Source: an uncultured Dorea sp.
GTDB taxonomy: Bacteria; Bacillota_A; Clostridia; Lachnospirales; Lachnospiraceae
Direction of reading: 5' to 3'
Length of the DNA stretch: 47,648 bases
Assembly (NCBI GenBank): GCA_910578865.1
Contig: CAJTRM010000007.1
Coordinates: forward strand, 1-47,648
A program made the translations under genes and the position numbers. The notes beneath the pieces are model-generated. The model did no database searches, had not been told where the DNA came from, and worked only from the letters and a program-made list of their open reading frames with translations. How positions within the stretch are numbered: position 1 is the first letter of the stretch; each line of letters begins with the position of its first letter. Below are positions 1-7,283 of this stretch, one piece after another.

Positions 1-2
1 TG

Positions 3-224
3 TCCGCCTGGTATTGGAGAATCAAACAGAAGAAAGGGGCTAAAAAAGCTATTATTGCCCTTGCACGAAAACTTCTTGTAATTATTTACACCATGCTAAA
101 GCAAGGCACTCTTTTCGATGAATCCTGTTTTGAAGCCAGACGTAAAAGCAGCGAACAAAAACAGCTTTCCCGATACATACGTGAATTAGAGAAGCATGGC
201 TACCATGTGGAAGCGCAAGCCTGA
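3..224 (+). CDS. IS110-family transposase, C-terminal fragment
   Basis: The frame beginning at position 3 is open to a TGA at 222-224 and encodes 73 residues, including AWYWRIKQKKGAKKAIIALA and then a RKLLVIIYTMLK segment. This G-x-K-K-A-x-x-A-x-A-R-K-L-L pattern is typical of the end of the Transposase_20 domain of IS110-family (DEDD) transposases. The start and the N-terminal RuvC-like domain lie to the left of the window. Nothing suggests the fragment itself is broken. Confidence 0.75.
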   Translation, partial: SAWYWRIKQKKGAKKAIIALARKLLVIIYTMLKQGTLFDESCFEARRKSSEQKQLSRYIRELEKHGYHVEAQA

Positions 225-253
225 TTTTTTGTAATACCAATATTTCACTGACG

Positions 254-392
254 GCAGCCATTTATATGACTGCTTTATCGTGATGCTTCCATGATTGTTG
301 AAAACATTTGTTGTCAAGGTTCAGTTCTTGGCTACGAGTTTTATTTTCGTAGCAAGGTCCTTTGCTGTGTTGTTGCTGTCTCTCGCGACAGC
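254..392 (+). ncRNA. Possible structured RNA in the IS110 3' flank (bridge/seekRNA candidate)
   Basis: Three hairpins lie close together downstream of the transposase stop. Arms at 254-261/266-273 pair with one mismatch and a 4-nt loop. Arms GCTACGA and TCGTAGC at 331-337/347-353 pair perfectly, as do GCTGTC and GACAGC at 375-380/387-392. IS1111-type members of the IS110 family are known to encode a guide (seek/bridge) RNA in the non-coding region downstream of the transposase, so the position fits. The assignment is inference: no full copy of the element is visible and the guide loops cannot be matched to target or donor sites here. Confidence 0.3.
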
Positions 393-435
393 TTTAACAG
401 AATATCACAGGATTTTTGCTTTGTCAACATTTTTT

Positions 436-684
436 TCAATCTTTTTTCATTTTTTTCAATTCACCGTCAATATCACCAAAGCCGACAATCCTGCCATCTT
501 TAACGGCAACCACTGTATAATGTGCGGTTAATGTTCTGTCCCACTCCTTCAGATCTATGTTGCCTGCCGCCCATACATCCAGCTGCTCTTTCGTATAATC
601 TTTCGCATTTACAGCATGGACAGTCTCATAAAATAATTCGGCTAAATACTTGCAATCCGATGATTCATACTTTCTGACAATCAA
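436..684 (-). pseudogene. GNAT N-acetyltransferase, 3'-truncated remnant
   Basis: The reading frame encodes an N-terminal GNAT half (RKYESSDCKYLAELFYETVH, a WAAGNID segment, then VVAVKDGRIVGFGDID) and then runs into a short lysine-rich tail and stop. In intact relatives the GFGDID strand is followed by a G-Y-L-D-R-L-x-V-H strand and the acetyl-CoA loop; both are missing, so the protein cannot bind acetyl-CoA in the normal way. A TTG start at 682-684 sits 8 nt after AGGAGG and is preferred over the upstream ATGs. Loss of the 3' half coincides with the end of the IS110 element at about 462, so an insertion or adjacent deletion is the likely cause. Confidence 0.6.
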
Positions 685-797
685 CGCTCCTTCCTCCTGT
701 TTTTCCATCATATCAGATAAGAACTGCCCTATCAATCAGAACTCTGAAAACAAATACGGTATTCAATCTGATATTCTGTGTTTCGCTTTTTTAAGAG

Positions 798-826
798 TTG
801 ACTGTAAAAAAAACAAATGCTATAAT
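798..826 (+). promoter_or_regulatory. Sigma-A promoter of the TetR gene
   Basis: TTGACT (798-803) and TATAAT (821-826) are separated by exactly 17 nt, a near-consensus vegetative promoter. Transcription would start near 833, which rules out an ATG at 832 and supports the ATG at 859. Confidence 0.75.
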
Positions 827-839
827 GAACGTTGTTCAT
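825..839. promoter_or_regulatory. TetR-family operator (palindrome over -10/+1)
   Basis: ATGAAC-GTT-GTTCAT is a perfect 6-3-6 palindrome that overlaps the last two bases of the -10 box and the start site of the TetR gene. Its place is that expected for autorepression by the adjacent regulator. Confidence 0.6.
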
Positions 840-858
840 ATTAAAAAGGAAACGTGCA

Positions 859-1416
859 ATGAAACCTGAATCAACATCAAAAGAAACTATTTTACACATA
901 TCACGTCAACTGGTGTCCAAAAACGGACTATCGGCACTGAATATGCGGAATCTGGCCGAAGAATGCGGAATTGCCCCTGGAACACTTTATCATTATTATA
1001 CGAATAAAGATGAACTGATGCTCGCAGTAATAGAAAGTATCTGGAATGATATCTTCCGCAATGAGCCCGATCTTTCCGGCACCACAGATTTTGCCGGCTT
1101 TGTTGCGGGCTTTTTTGAGTGTGTTAAAAAAGGAAGCGCAGATTATCCCGGATTTTTGTCTGCACATTCTGCCGTAATTACAGATGAACGAAAAAACGAA
1201 GCACGCAGCACTATGAAACATATTTTTAACCATATGAAACATTGTCTCCTGGCATCTTTGCAGGCAGATCCAAATGTCAGTCAGACATCCTTTTCCTGTA
1301 CTTTTACTCCGGAGGATTTTATCGACTTTACATTCGACCATCTCCTGTTGCTGCTCGCCAGGGACGAAACCGATTGTCATTCTTTAACGGAAGTCATACG
1401 CAGGACACTTTACTGA
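859..1416 (+). CDS. TetR/AcrR family transcriptional regulator
   Basis: This 185-aa protein has an N-terminal helix-turn-helix of TetR type (residues about 8-55, with TILHISRQLVSKNGLSALNM, then AEECGIAPGTLYHYYTNKDEL). The C-terminal half is the variable ligand-binding and dimerisation region. The ATG at 859 follows AGGA by 8 nt; an earlier in-frame ATG at 832 lies at the predicted transcription start and is unlikely. A perfect palindrome covers its own promoter, so it probably represses itself and the two membrane protein genes downstream (65 nt and 2 nt gaps, no terminator between). The ligand is not evident from the sequence. Confidence 0.85.
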   Translation: MKPESTSKETILHISRQLVSKNGLSALNMRNLAEECGIAPGTLYHYYTNKDELMLAVIESIWNDIFRNEPDLSGTTDFAGFVAGFFECVKKGSADYPGFLSAHSAVITDERKNEARSTMKHIFNHMKHCLLASLQADPNVSQTSFSCTFTPEDFIDFTFDHLLLLLARDETDCHSLTEVIRRTLY

Positions 1417-1481
1417 GTACAGCCCCAGCCTGCTTTTCATGCGCTTCGTGTCTTAAACAAAAAGAAAGGAACCATATAAAG

Positions 1482-1898
1482 ATGAAAAAATATTTGAACA
1501 TTTCTCTGATTTATGCATTACTCGCCATGACAGGCGGTGTATTTTACCGGGAGTTTACCAAATTTAACGGATTTACAGGAGTAACCGTCCTGAGCAAAGT
1601 CCACACCCACTTTTTCCTGCTTGGAATGATTGTATTTTGGGTTGTCGCTCTGTTTTCTGCCCAACATGATCTGAAGAAAATGAAATCTTTTCGTATATTC
1701 ATGCTTGTCTATAACGCAGGAGTTCCATTAACCGCTGTAATGATGGCCGTGCGCGGTACTCTGCAGGTTCTGGAAGTTCGCCTTTCCCCGGGATCCTCCG
1801 CTGCAATTTCCGGCATTTCCGGCATTGGACATATCCTTACCGGGATTGGGATCATTCTGCTGATTTTTTCATTTAAGAAAATTGCAAAGGAAGACTGA
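1482..1898 (+). CDS. DUF2871-family membrane protein
   Basis: The 138-residue product begins MKKYLNISLIYALLAMTGGV and has four hydrophobic segments (about residues 5-22, 40-58, 72-90 and 112-130). The FYREFTKFNGFTG and KVHTHFFLLGM motifs are characteristic of the DUF2871 family of small Firmicute membrane proteins, whose function is unknown. The paired histidines in HTH within a membrane segment could bind a metal or haem; that is speculation. An AAAGGA ribosome binding site lies 11 nt before the ATG. The gene is probably co-transcribed with the TetR regulator upstream. Confidence 0.75.
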   Translation: MKKYLNISLIYALLAMTGGVFYREFTKFNGFTGVTVLSKVHTHFFLLGMIVFWVVALFSAQHDLKKMKSFRIFMLVYNAGVPLTAVMMAVRGTLQVLEVRLSPGSSAAISGISGIGHILTGIGIILLIFSFKKIAKED

Positions 1899-1900
1899 AA

Positions 1901-2332
1901 ATGAAGAAGAAATCTATTTTTGACGTAAAAAAACACACCCTGCTTGCAATTGCAGGATGTGTCTGGCTGATTGCCGGATTAAATGTTGCCCGCCTTGGTA
2001 TTCAGGCTTATCAGGGGCTGACCGGAATATCCACTGTACATATCCTTCTCTCCGCTGCCGTCTTCTGTGTTTTCGGACTTATGTTCTGTAAAATGAGTTC
2101 TAAACACAACAGAAGAATACAAAATTATCAGGAGGCCTATCGCCCGGTCTGGTATTTCTTCGATCTGAAAGCTTACGGCATCATGGCTTTCATGATGGGC
2201 GGAGGCATCTGGCTGCGTTTTTCCGGTCTCGTGCCCGATGTTTTTATTGCTGTATTTTATACCGGTCTTGGCTGTGCACTTGCGCTGTCTGGTGTATCAT
2301 TCTGGATTATGTTTTTTATGCACAAAAGTTAG
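1901..2332 (+). CDS. Integral membrane protein of unknown function
   Basis: The 143-aa protein has four predicted membrane helices (about residues 13-31, 41-60, 90-108 and 115-136) separated by a basic loop (KMSSKHNRRIQNYQEAYRP). No family is recognised. The ATG is 2 nt after the stop of the DUF2871 gene, so translational coupling is likely, and the two products may act together under the TetR regulator. The four-helix layout resembles that of its neighbour, which could reflect an old duplication, although sequence similarity is not obvious by eye. Confidence 0.7.
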   Translation: MKKKSIFDVKKHTLLAIAGCVWLIAGLNVARLGIQAYQGLTGISTVHILLSAAVFCVFGLMFCKMSSKHNRRIQNYQEAYRPVWYFFDLKAYGIMAFMMGGGIWLRFSGLVPDVFIAVFYTGLGCALALSGVSFWIMFFMHKS

Positions 2333-2372
2333 CCTCAGTGGACAAGGGGACACACGGTTTTGTTCACTGAGG
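2333..2372. repeat. Large intergenic hairpin, REP-like palindrome
   Basis: CCTCAGTGGACAA (2333-2345) pairs with TTGTTCACTGAGG (2360-2372) with a single mismatch that is still G-U pairable in RNA. It sits between convergent genes, directly after the stop of the membrane protein gene. No T-run follows on either strand, so it is not a standard intrinsic terminator. The GGGGACA core in the loop resembles dispersed palindromic repeats seen in clostridial genomes; only a genome-wide count could show whether this one is repeated. Confidence 0.5.
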
Positions 2373-2393
2373 GTAGCCTACGTCTGCAGAATG

Positions 2394-3754
2394 TCAGATT
2401 AAATTCAACGCCTGATTTACCGATTTCACCCCGATTATTTTAATCCCGTCTATTTTTCCCACTGCCTTTACGGACACTTCCGGCATAATACAGGTATGGA
2501 ACCCCAGCTTTTTCGCTTCTGCAACTCTCTGCTCCGGCATGGTGACGGCCCTGACCTCACCGCTTAGCCCCACTTCCCCGAACAAGATCATGTCTTCCGC
2601 CACCGGCTTGTTTTTTTATAACTGGATGCCACCGCCATTACGACCCCAAGGTCAACCGCCGGCTCATTCATACGAATTCCGCCTGCAATGTTTACATAGG
2701 CATCATAATTGGAAAGCGGCAGGCCGACCCGTTTTTCCAGGACTGCCATCAAAAGATTCACCCGGTTGTAATCGATCCCCGCCGCCGTCCTCCTCGGCAT
2801 TCCGAAATTGCTGCGGCAGACCAGCGCCTGGATTTCCATGAGCATAGGCCTCGTCCCCTCCATGGCACACGCAACAACCGAGCCGGAGGCATTTTCCGGC
2901 TTCCCGCTGAGCATAAATTCTGATGGGTTTTCTACTTCTACGAGTCCTTCCTTGCGCATTTCAAACACACCAATCTCATTGGTGGAGCCGAAACGGTTCT
3001 TCACACCCCTCAGAATTCTGTAAGAGGCATGACGGTCACCTTCAAAATACAGAACGGTATCCACCATATGCTCCAAAACTCTCGGGCCTGCAACTGTTCC
3101 CTCTTTCGTAACGTGACCAACAATAAAAATCGCTATATTCATCCCCTTCGCCATCTGCATCAGGATGTTGGTAGACTCTCTCACCTGGGAAACGCTCCCG
3201 GGTGCAGAGCCGACCGTTTCATTATACATCGTCTGGATAGAGTCAATTACCACCACCTCCGGCTGCTGTCTCTCAATAACCCCGCGGATCAGTTCCAGAT
3301 TGGTTTCACATAAGAGATAAAGATTTTCCGAAAAATTCCCCATCCGGTTCGCCCTTAATTTAATTTGTTTCAGCGATTCTTCTCCGGAAATATAGAGAAG
3401 CTTTTTGTCCATTGCAGAGAGTCTCTGACAGACCTGCAGTAATAGCGTGGACTTTCCGATTCCAGGGTCGCCTCCTACAAGCACCATGGAACCGTGGACA
3501 ATACCACCGCCAAGAACTCTGTCAAGTTCCGCGATCTCTGTCTTCATTCTTTCATCTTCATGTGTGGACACACTGGACAATGCTACCGCCTGCACATCCT
3601 TCCGTTCTTTGACGCCGGATGATTTTCCTGTGACCGTTATCCTCTCCTCCGCAAATGTATTCCATTCCTTACACACAGGGCACTGCCCCAGCCATTTCCC
3701 CTCTTCATGTCCGCAGTTCTGACAGAAAAAAACACTTTTTTTCGCTTTTGCCAT
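2394..3754 (-). pseudogene. radA: RadA DNA repair ATPase, frameshifted near the 3' end
   Basis: The product is a RecA-like branch-migration helicase of recombinational repair. Starting at the ATG at 3754 (AAGGAG 9 nt upstream), the order is an N-terminal C4 zinc finger (C11, C14, C25, C28), a Walker A loop (GGDPGIGKST), a KNRFGSTNEIG motif specific to RadA, and the Lon-like C-terminal domain. The frame breaks after SSYK in a run of seven A (T7 at 2611-2617 on the plus strand) and meets a stop at 2588. The missing 70 residues (VAEDMILFGEVGLSGEVRAV onwards) continue at once in another frame to 2394. With eight or five A the protein would be about 455-460 aa, the usual RadA length. It may be a true mutation, a sequencing error, or a site where slippage restores the frame. 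Confidence 0.85.
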
Positions 3755-3785
3755 CGTATAAATCTCCTTACTTACCGTTAAACCA

Positions 3786-3828
3786 ATAAAAGAATATACC
3801 ACCGATATCCCGTGATATATTCTTTTAT
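3786..3828. repeat. AT-rich perfect inverted repeat upstream of radA
   Basis: ATAAAAGAATATA (3786-3798) is the exact reverse complement of TATATTCTTTTAT (3816-3828), leaving a 17-nt loop. It lies in the 109-nt gap between radA and the small gene before it, about 30 nt upstream of the radA start. It lacks a GC-rich stem with a U tract, so it reads better as an operator or RNA-processing site than as a terminator. Its role is unknown. Confidence 0.45.
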
Positions 3829-3863
3829 GCTGTTTTCCTGTTATCTTTTATTTTCCTGCCATG

Positions 3864-4277
3864 TTATTTCTTAACTACCTTGACCGCAATCGGACGCTCC
3901 GGTTCCAGTTCTGCACTCACACTCAGCTTTCCGCTTAAATTGGTCTTCATATCCCCAACCTTTACTTCATCCACATATACAGCATATTCACTGGATGCCT
4001 CTAACTCCAGCGTAAACTGTGCATCCTTCGTCCCGGACACCTGGAAGGCCACCTCATCTTCTGTTGCTTTAAAATTCTCAACTGAAGTCCCGGGGACAGA
4101 TTCATATACAAACATCCCGTTTTTCTCCAGCTTCGTAATTTCCGAAAATGTCTTAACCTTATATAAATCTCCCTGGAATTCAAAGCCATCTTTTTTTGTC
4201 TTGCTTCCTAACGTGTAATCTCCGAAACTAAGCGTTCCGTCTGCTTCGGCTCTCAAAAGCTCTTTCACAGCTGCCAT
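3864..4277 (-). CDS. Small conserved Lachnospiraceae protein, beta-rich, unknown function
   Basis: The 137-aa acidic protein has no signal peptide or membrane segment and alternates short polar and hydrophobic stretches, suggesting a beta-sandwich. Landmarks are FEFQGDLYKVKTFSEITKLE, then MFVYESVPGTSVENF, and a C-terminal half with LELEASSEYAVYVDEV. From memory, similar short proteins carry the database label endosialidase, but nothing here resembles a catalytic glycosidase, so I do not adopt that function. An AGGAGG site precedes the ATG. It lies 56 nt after clpC and 109 nt before radA on the same strand, so it may share the stress/repair operon. Confidence 0.7.
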   Translation of the reverse strand: MAAVKELLRAEADGTLSFGDYTLGSKTKKDGFEFQGDLYKVKTFSEITKLEKNGMFVYESVPGTSVENFKATEDEVAFQVSGTKDAQFTLELEASSEYAVYVDEVKVGDMKTNLSGKLSVSAELEPERPIAVKVVKK

Positions 4278-4333
4278 CGGTCTGTCCTCCTAAATGTTCT
4301 TCTTTTGTACCCCTATTATATATCAAATCTTTT

Positions 4334-6772
4334 TCATTTTGTAGCTTTTGGAATAAATTTTATATCTTTTTTAGACATTCCCACTACAATCTGTGAGTCC
4401 CGTTCTACCTCTCCGGCCAGTATTGCCTCTGCCAGCCGATCCTCCAGGCGGCTCTGCATTGCCCTTCTCAGCGGACGGGCCCCATATTTCTGATCGGTAC
4501 CGGTTTCTACAATATAGTCTTTCACTGAATCCCGGATTGTAAGCTGCAGACCCAGCTGCTCCTTTGCACGTTTTACAAGTTCGCGGCACATCAGGCCTGC
4601 GATTTTCTTCATCTCATCCTTTCCAAGCGGATGGAACACAATAATCTCATCAATTCTGTTCAAAAATTCTGGGCGGAAAATCAGCTTGATCTCTCTCATA
4701 ACATTACTTTTCATACGTTTATAGTCTCCTGCCGCGTCTTCCCTGGCATTAAATCCTAACTTCTTCGGATCTATGATGGCCTGCGCTCCTGCATTGGACG
4801 TCATAATAATCACTGTATTGCGAAAATCAACCTTCCGACCCTGAGAATCCGTAATATGCCCGTCGTCCAGTACCTGAAGAAGAATATTAAACACATCCGG
4901 ATGCGCCTTTTCAATCTCATCGAACAAGAGAACCGAATACGGACGCCTCCTCACCTGTTCGCTCAACTGCCCTCCGTCATCATGTCCTACATATCCCGGC
5001 GGCGAACCAATCATCTTAGCCACACTGTGTTTTTCCATATATTCTGACATATCGACACGGATCATGGATTCTTCATTTCCAAACAACGCCTCCGCTAATG
5101 CCTTGGACAACTCTGTCTTCCCGACTCCCGTAGGCCCCAGGAAAAGGAATGAACCAATCGGACGCTTGGGATCCTTAAGTCCCACTCGGCCGCGTCTTAC
5201 AGCTTTTGCCACTGCCGTAACCGCCTCCTCCTGCCCGATCACCCTCTTATGAAGCGTTTTTTCCAGCTTCTGCAGTCTTATCCCCTCTGATTCCTTGAGC
5301 CTCTGTACCGGCACTTTGGTCCACTGCGAGACAACAGATGCGATATCTGCCTCTGTCACGACCACTGTTTTGCCGGAAATCTTCTTCCGGAACCGACGGC
5401 GTATCTGCTCCAGCTTTTTTTCTGCCGCTTCTTTTTCCTGATTCCTCAGAGATGCCTCTGCCAGATCTCCCTGCCGGACAGCCTCCTCCACATCAATGCG
5501 GAGCCTGGCCGTCAGCTCTTCCAGCTCATAAATACTCTCAGGAATCTTAAAGCCTCGCAGGCTGGCCTTCGAGCAGGCCTCATCCACTACGTCAATGGCC
5601 TTATCCGGCAGGAAGCGATCGCTGATATAACGCTCCGACAGCCTCACGGCAACCTCAAGCGCTTCTTCCTCAATCTGTACATGATGGTGCTGCTCATACC
5701 TTTCTTTAAGCCCCTGAAGGATTTCAAGGCACTGCTCTTCATCCGGCTCCTCTACGGTAACCGGCTGGAATCTTCTCTCCAGAGCCGCATCTTTTTCAAT
5801 ATACTTCCGGTATTCTGCAATAGTCGTGGCTCCGATCAGCTGCAGTTCCCCTCTCGCAAGAGACGGCTTCAGTATATTTGACGCATCAATTGCCCCCTCT
5901 GCTCCTCCTGCCCCTATGATAGTATGGACTTCATCCAGAAAGAGGATGATATTTCCTGCACCTGTCACCTCCCGGATAAGGCGTTTCATACGCTCCTCAA
6001 ATTCTCCGCGGTATTTGGAACCTGCCACCATCCCAGCCAAATCCATCGTAAGAATTCTTTTGTTCTTCATACTGTCTGGCACAACACCGGCAGCAATCTG
6101 CTGGGCAAGTCCCTCGATGACCGCCGTTTTACCGACTCCCGGCTCTCCCACGAGACATGGATTATTCTTGGTCCGTCTGCTTAATATCTGCATCAGGCGC
6201 CCGATCTCCTCCTGTCTGCCTATGACAGGATCCAGTTTTCCTTCCAGTGCCCTTGCAGTAAGGTCTGTCCCGTATTGCTCCAGGACCGTCTCTTTTTTTC
6301 TCGCATTGTCTGACGTCAATTCCTCCTGATACTCCTTGGGATCTGCCCCGATCACCATCAGAATATCCTGCATAATCTTCTGCAGATTGATATTCAGTGT
6401 AAGAAGAATTCTCGCTGCAACACAATCCACATCCCGGATCAGCGCCAGCAGCAAGTGCTCCGTCCCTATATCCGCCGAATGGAACCTGGAAGCCTCAATC
6501 CTGCTTTCTTCCAGAATATATTCCAGACGCGGGCTGTCCTCCGGTTTTCCGGCAGACAGAGTATCTCCAACCGGCGAAAGCAGTTCGTCGATCACTTTTA
6601 CGATACTTTCTTCCTCCACGCCGTTTTTTGCCATTACCTGCCCTGCTACACCAGTGTAGACCTTGCGGAGCGCCAGCAGCAGATGCTCCGTCCCCACATA
6701 TGGATGCTCCAGCTCCTTTGCAATACTCCTGGCAATACGCAGTGCTTCTTTTGCCTGTCCTGTATATATCAT
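4334..6772 (-). CDS. clpC: ClpC-type AAA+ unfoldase, ATPase subunit of the Clp protease
   Basis: The 812-aa Hsp100 protein unfolds substrates and passes them to ClpP. It has a double Clp_N repeat (about residues 1-150, with YVGTEHLLLAL and DIGTEHLLLAL), a first AAA+ module (GEPGVGKTA Walker A, ILFLDEVHTIIGAGGAEGAI), a middle region with a coiled segment (about 410-460), and a second AAA+ module (GPTGVGKTE, LLFDEIEKAHPDVFNILLQV). The C-terminal D2-small domain is complete. The ATG immediately follows the TAA of the gntR gene with no gap, indicating tight coupling. The mcsA, mcsB and ctsR genes that usually accompany clpC in Bacillus are absent here. Confidence 0.92.
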   Translation of the reverse strand: MIYTGQAKEALRIARSIAKELEHPYVGTEHLLLALRKVYTGVAGQVMAKNGVEEESIVKVIDELLSPVGDTLSAGKPEDSPRLEYILEESRIEASRFHSADIGTEHLLLALIRDVDCVAARILLTLNINLQKIMQDILMVIGADPKEYQEELTSDNARKKETVLEQYGTDLTARALEGKLDPVIGRQEEIGRLMQILSRRTKNNPCLVGEPGVGKTAVIEGLAQQIAAGVVPDSMKNKRILTMDLAGMVAGSKYRGEFEERMKRLIREVTGAGNIILFLDEVHTIIGAGGAEGAIDASNILKPSLARGELQLIGATTIAEYRKYIEKDAALERRFQPVTVEEPDEEQCLEILQGLKERYEQHHHVQIEEEALEVAVRLSERYISDRFLPDKAIDVVDEACSKASLRGFKIPESIYELEELTARLRIDVEEAVRQGDLAEASLRNQEKEAAEKKLEQIRRRFRKKISGKTVVVTEADIASVVSQWTKVPVQRLKESEGIRLQKLEKTLHKRVIGQEEAVTAVAKAVRRGRVGLKDPKRPIGSFLFLGPTGVGKTELSKALAEALFGNEESMIRVDMSEYMEKHSVAKMIGSPPGYVGHDDGGQLSEQVRRRPYSVLLFDEIEKAHPDVFNILLQVLDDGHITDSQGRKVDFRNTVIIMTSNAGAQAIIDPKKLGFNAREDAAGDYKRMKSNVMREIKLIFRPEFLNRIDEIIVFHPLGKDEMKKIAGLMCRELVKRAKEQLGLQLTIRDSVKDYIVETGTDQKYGARPLRRAMQSRLEDRLAEAILAGEVERDSQIVVGMSKKDIKFIPKATK

Positions 6773-7153
6773 TTATGCCTTTCCTTTCCCGTATTCGTCA
6801 AATATCTCATCTACTAAAGCATGTACCTCTTCCCGTGAAATATTCTTGCAGCATCCCTTTGCAAGCAATATCCTCATCTGCTCCCTCATCTGAAGGAGCG
6901 TCTCCGCCTTATCTATATCAAGGGCAATCACGGCCCCTCTTCGTTTGTCCAACCTGATAAAGCCTTCCTGCTTCAGTACCGTATATGCCTTGTTGACCGT
7001 ATGCATATTGATGCCCGCCGCCTCTGCCAGTCTTCTCACAGACGGAAGTGCATCTCCTTCCCGGATCATGTCTGTGGCAATTCCCACAATGATCTGGTTC
7101 TGCAATTGAACATAGATTGCCTCATCACTGTTAAAATCAACTTCTATCAGCAC
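6773..7153 (-). CDS. GntR-family (YtrA-like) transcriptional regulator
   Basis: With the GTG start at 7153 the protein is 126 aa. It has a GntR winged helix (AIYVQLQNQIIVGIATDMIR, then LPSVRRLAEAAGINMHTVNK and VLKQEGFIRLDKRRG) and a short C-terminal helical tail of the YtrA subgroup, too small for a ligand-binding domain. An in-frame ATG at 7207 lies upstream of the predicted transcription start, so GTG is chosen even though its ribosome binding site (AAAGG about 14 nt away) is weak. The stop abuts the clpC start. The gene is therefore a good candidate for the autoregulated controller of clpC in this organism. Confidence 0.8.
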   Translation of the reverse strand: MLIEVDFNSDEAIYVQLQNQIIVGIATDMIREGDALPSVRRLAEAAGINMHTVNKAYTVLKQEGFIRLDKRRGAVIALDIDKAETLLQMREQMRILLAKGCCKNISREEVHALVDEIFDEYGKGKA

Positions 7154-7186
7154 CTTATCACTCTTTACCTTTCTTTTGTATCCTTT

Positions 7187-7205
7187 GTTATACCCATAAT
7201 ATAAC
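7187..7205. promoter_or_regulatory. Putative GntR operator over the -10 box
   Basis: GTTATA-N7-TATAAC is a perfect inverted repeat that overlaps the -10 hexamer of the gntR-clpC promoter. This is the expected place for autorepression by the regulator it precedes. Confidence 0.5.
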
Positions 7206-7226
7206 ATAATTGAAAGGAGCTTACAA
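7198..7226 (-). promoter_or_regulatory. Promoter of the gntR-clpC operon
   Basis: On the minus strand TTGTAA (-35) and TATATT (-10) are 17 nt apart. The -35 box lies inside one arm of the inverted repeat at 7213-7246, so folding or processing of the upstream ald transcript and initiation here share the same bases. Confidence 0.5.
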
Positions 7227-7246
7227 CCTAAATTGTAAGCTCCTTT
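7213..7246 (-). terminator. Hairpin after ald, possible terminator
   Basis: AAAGGAGCTTACAA and TTGTAAGCTCCTTT form a perfect 14-bp stem with a 6-nt loop, about 40 nt downstream of the ald stop. The tract after the stem on the minus strand begins CAATT, not a U run, so termination would rely on the three T that end the stem and may be inefficient. Confidence 0.5.
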
Positions 7247-7283
7247 ATGCAACTTTGAAGGAATTAAGTTAATTGTCTGATTA

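Larger units (their letters stand above)
1..462 (+). mobile_element. 3' end of an IS110-family insertion sequence (left part outside window)
   Basis: The window opens inside a transposase reading frame (stop at 222-224), followed by about 210 nt of non-coding, partly AT-rich and hairpin-forming DNA. The element probably ends near position 462, because there the reverse-strand GNAT gene stops resembling its family, just after a GFGDID motif. No terminal inverted repeat is visible; many IS110 elements lack one. The exact right boundary is inferred from the broken neighbour, not from a visible end sequence. Confidence 0.5.

Noticed and set aside
832..858. ATG at 832 as the TetR start
   Set aside because: It lies at the predicted transcription start inside the operator; the ATG at 859 has a proper ribosome binding site.
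1912..1965. Palindrome around CCTGC...GCAGG in the membrane protein gene
   Set aside because: It lies within codons for a membrane helix, with no neighbouring signal.
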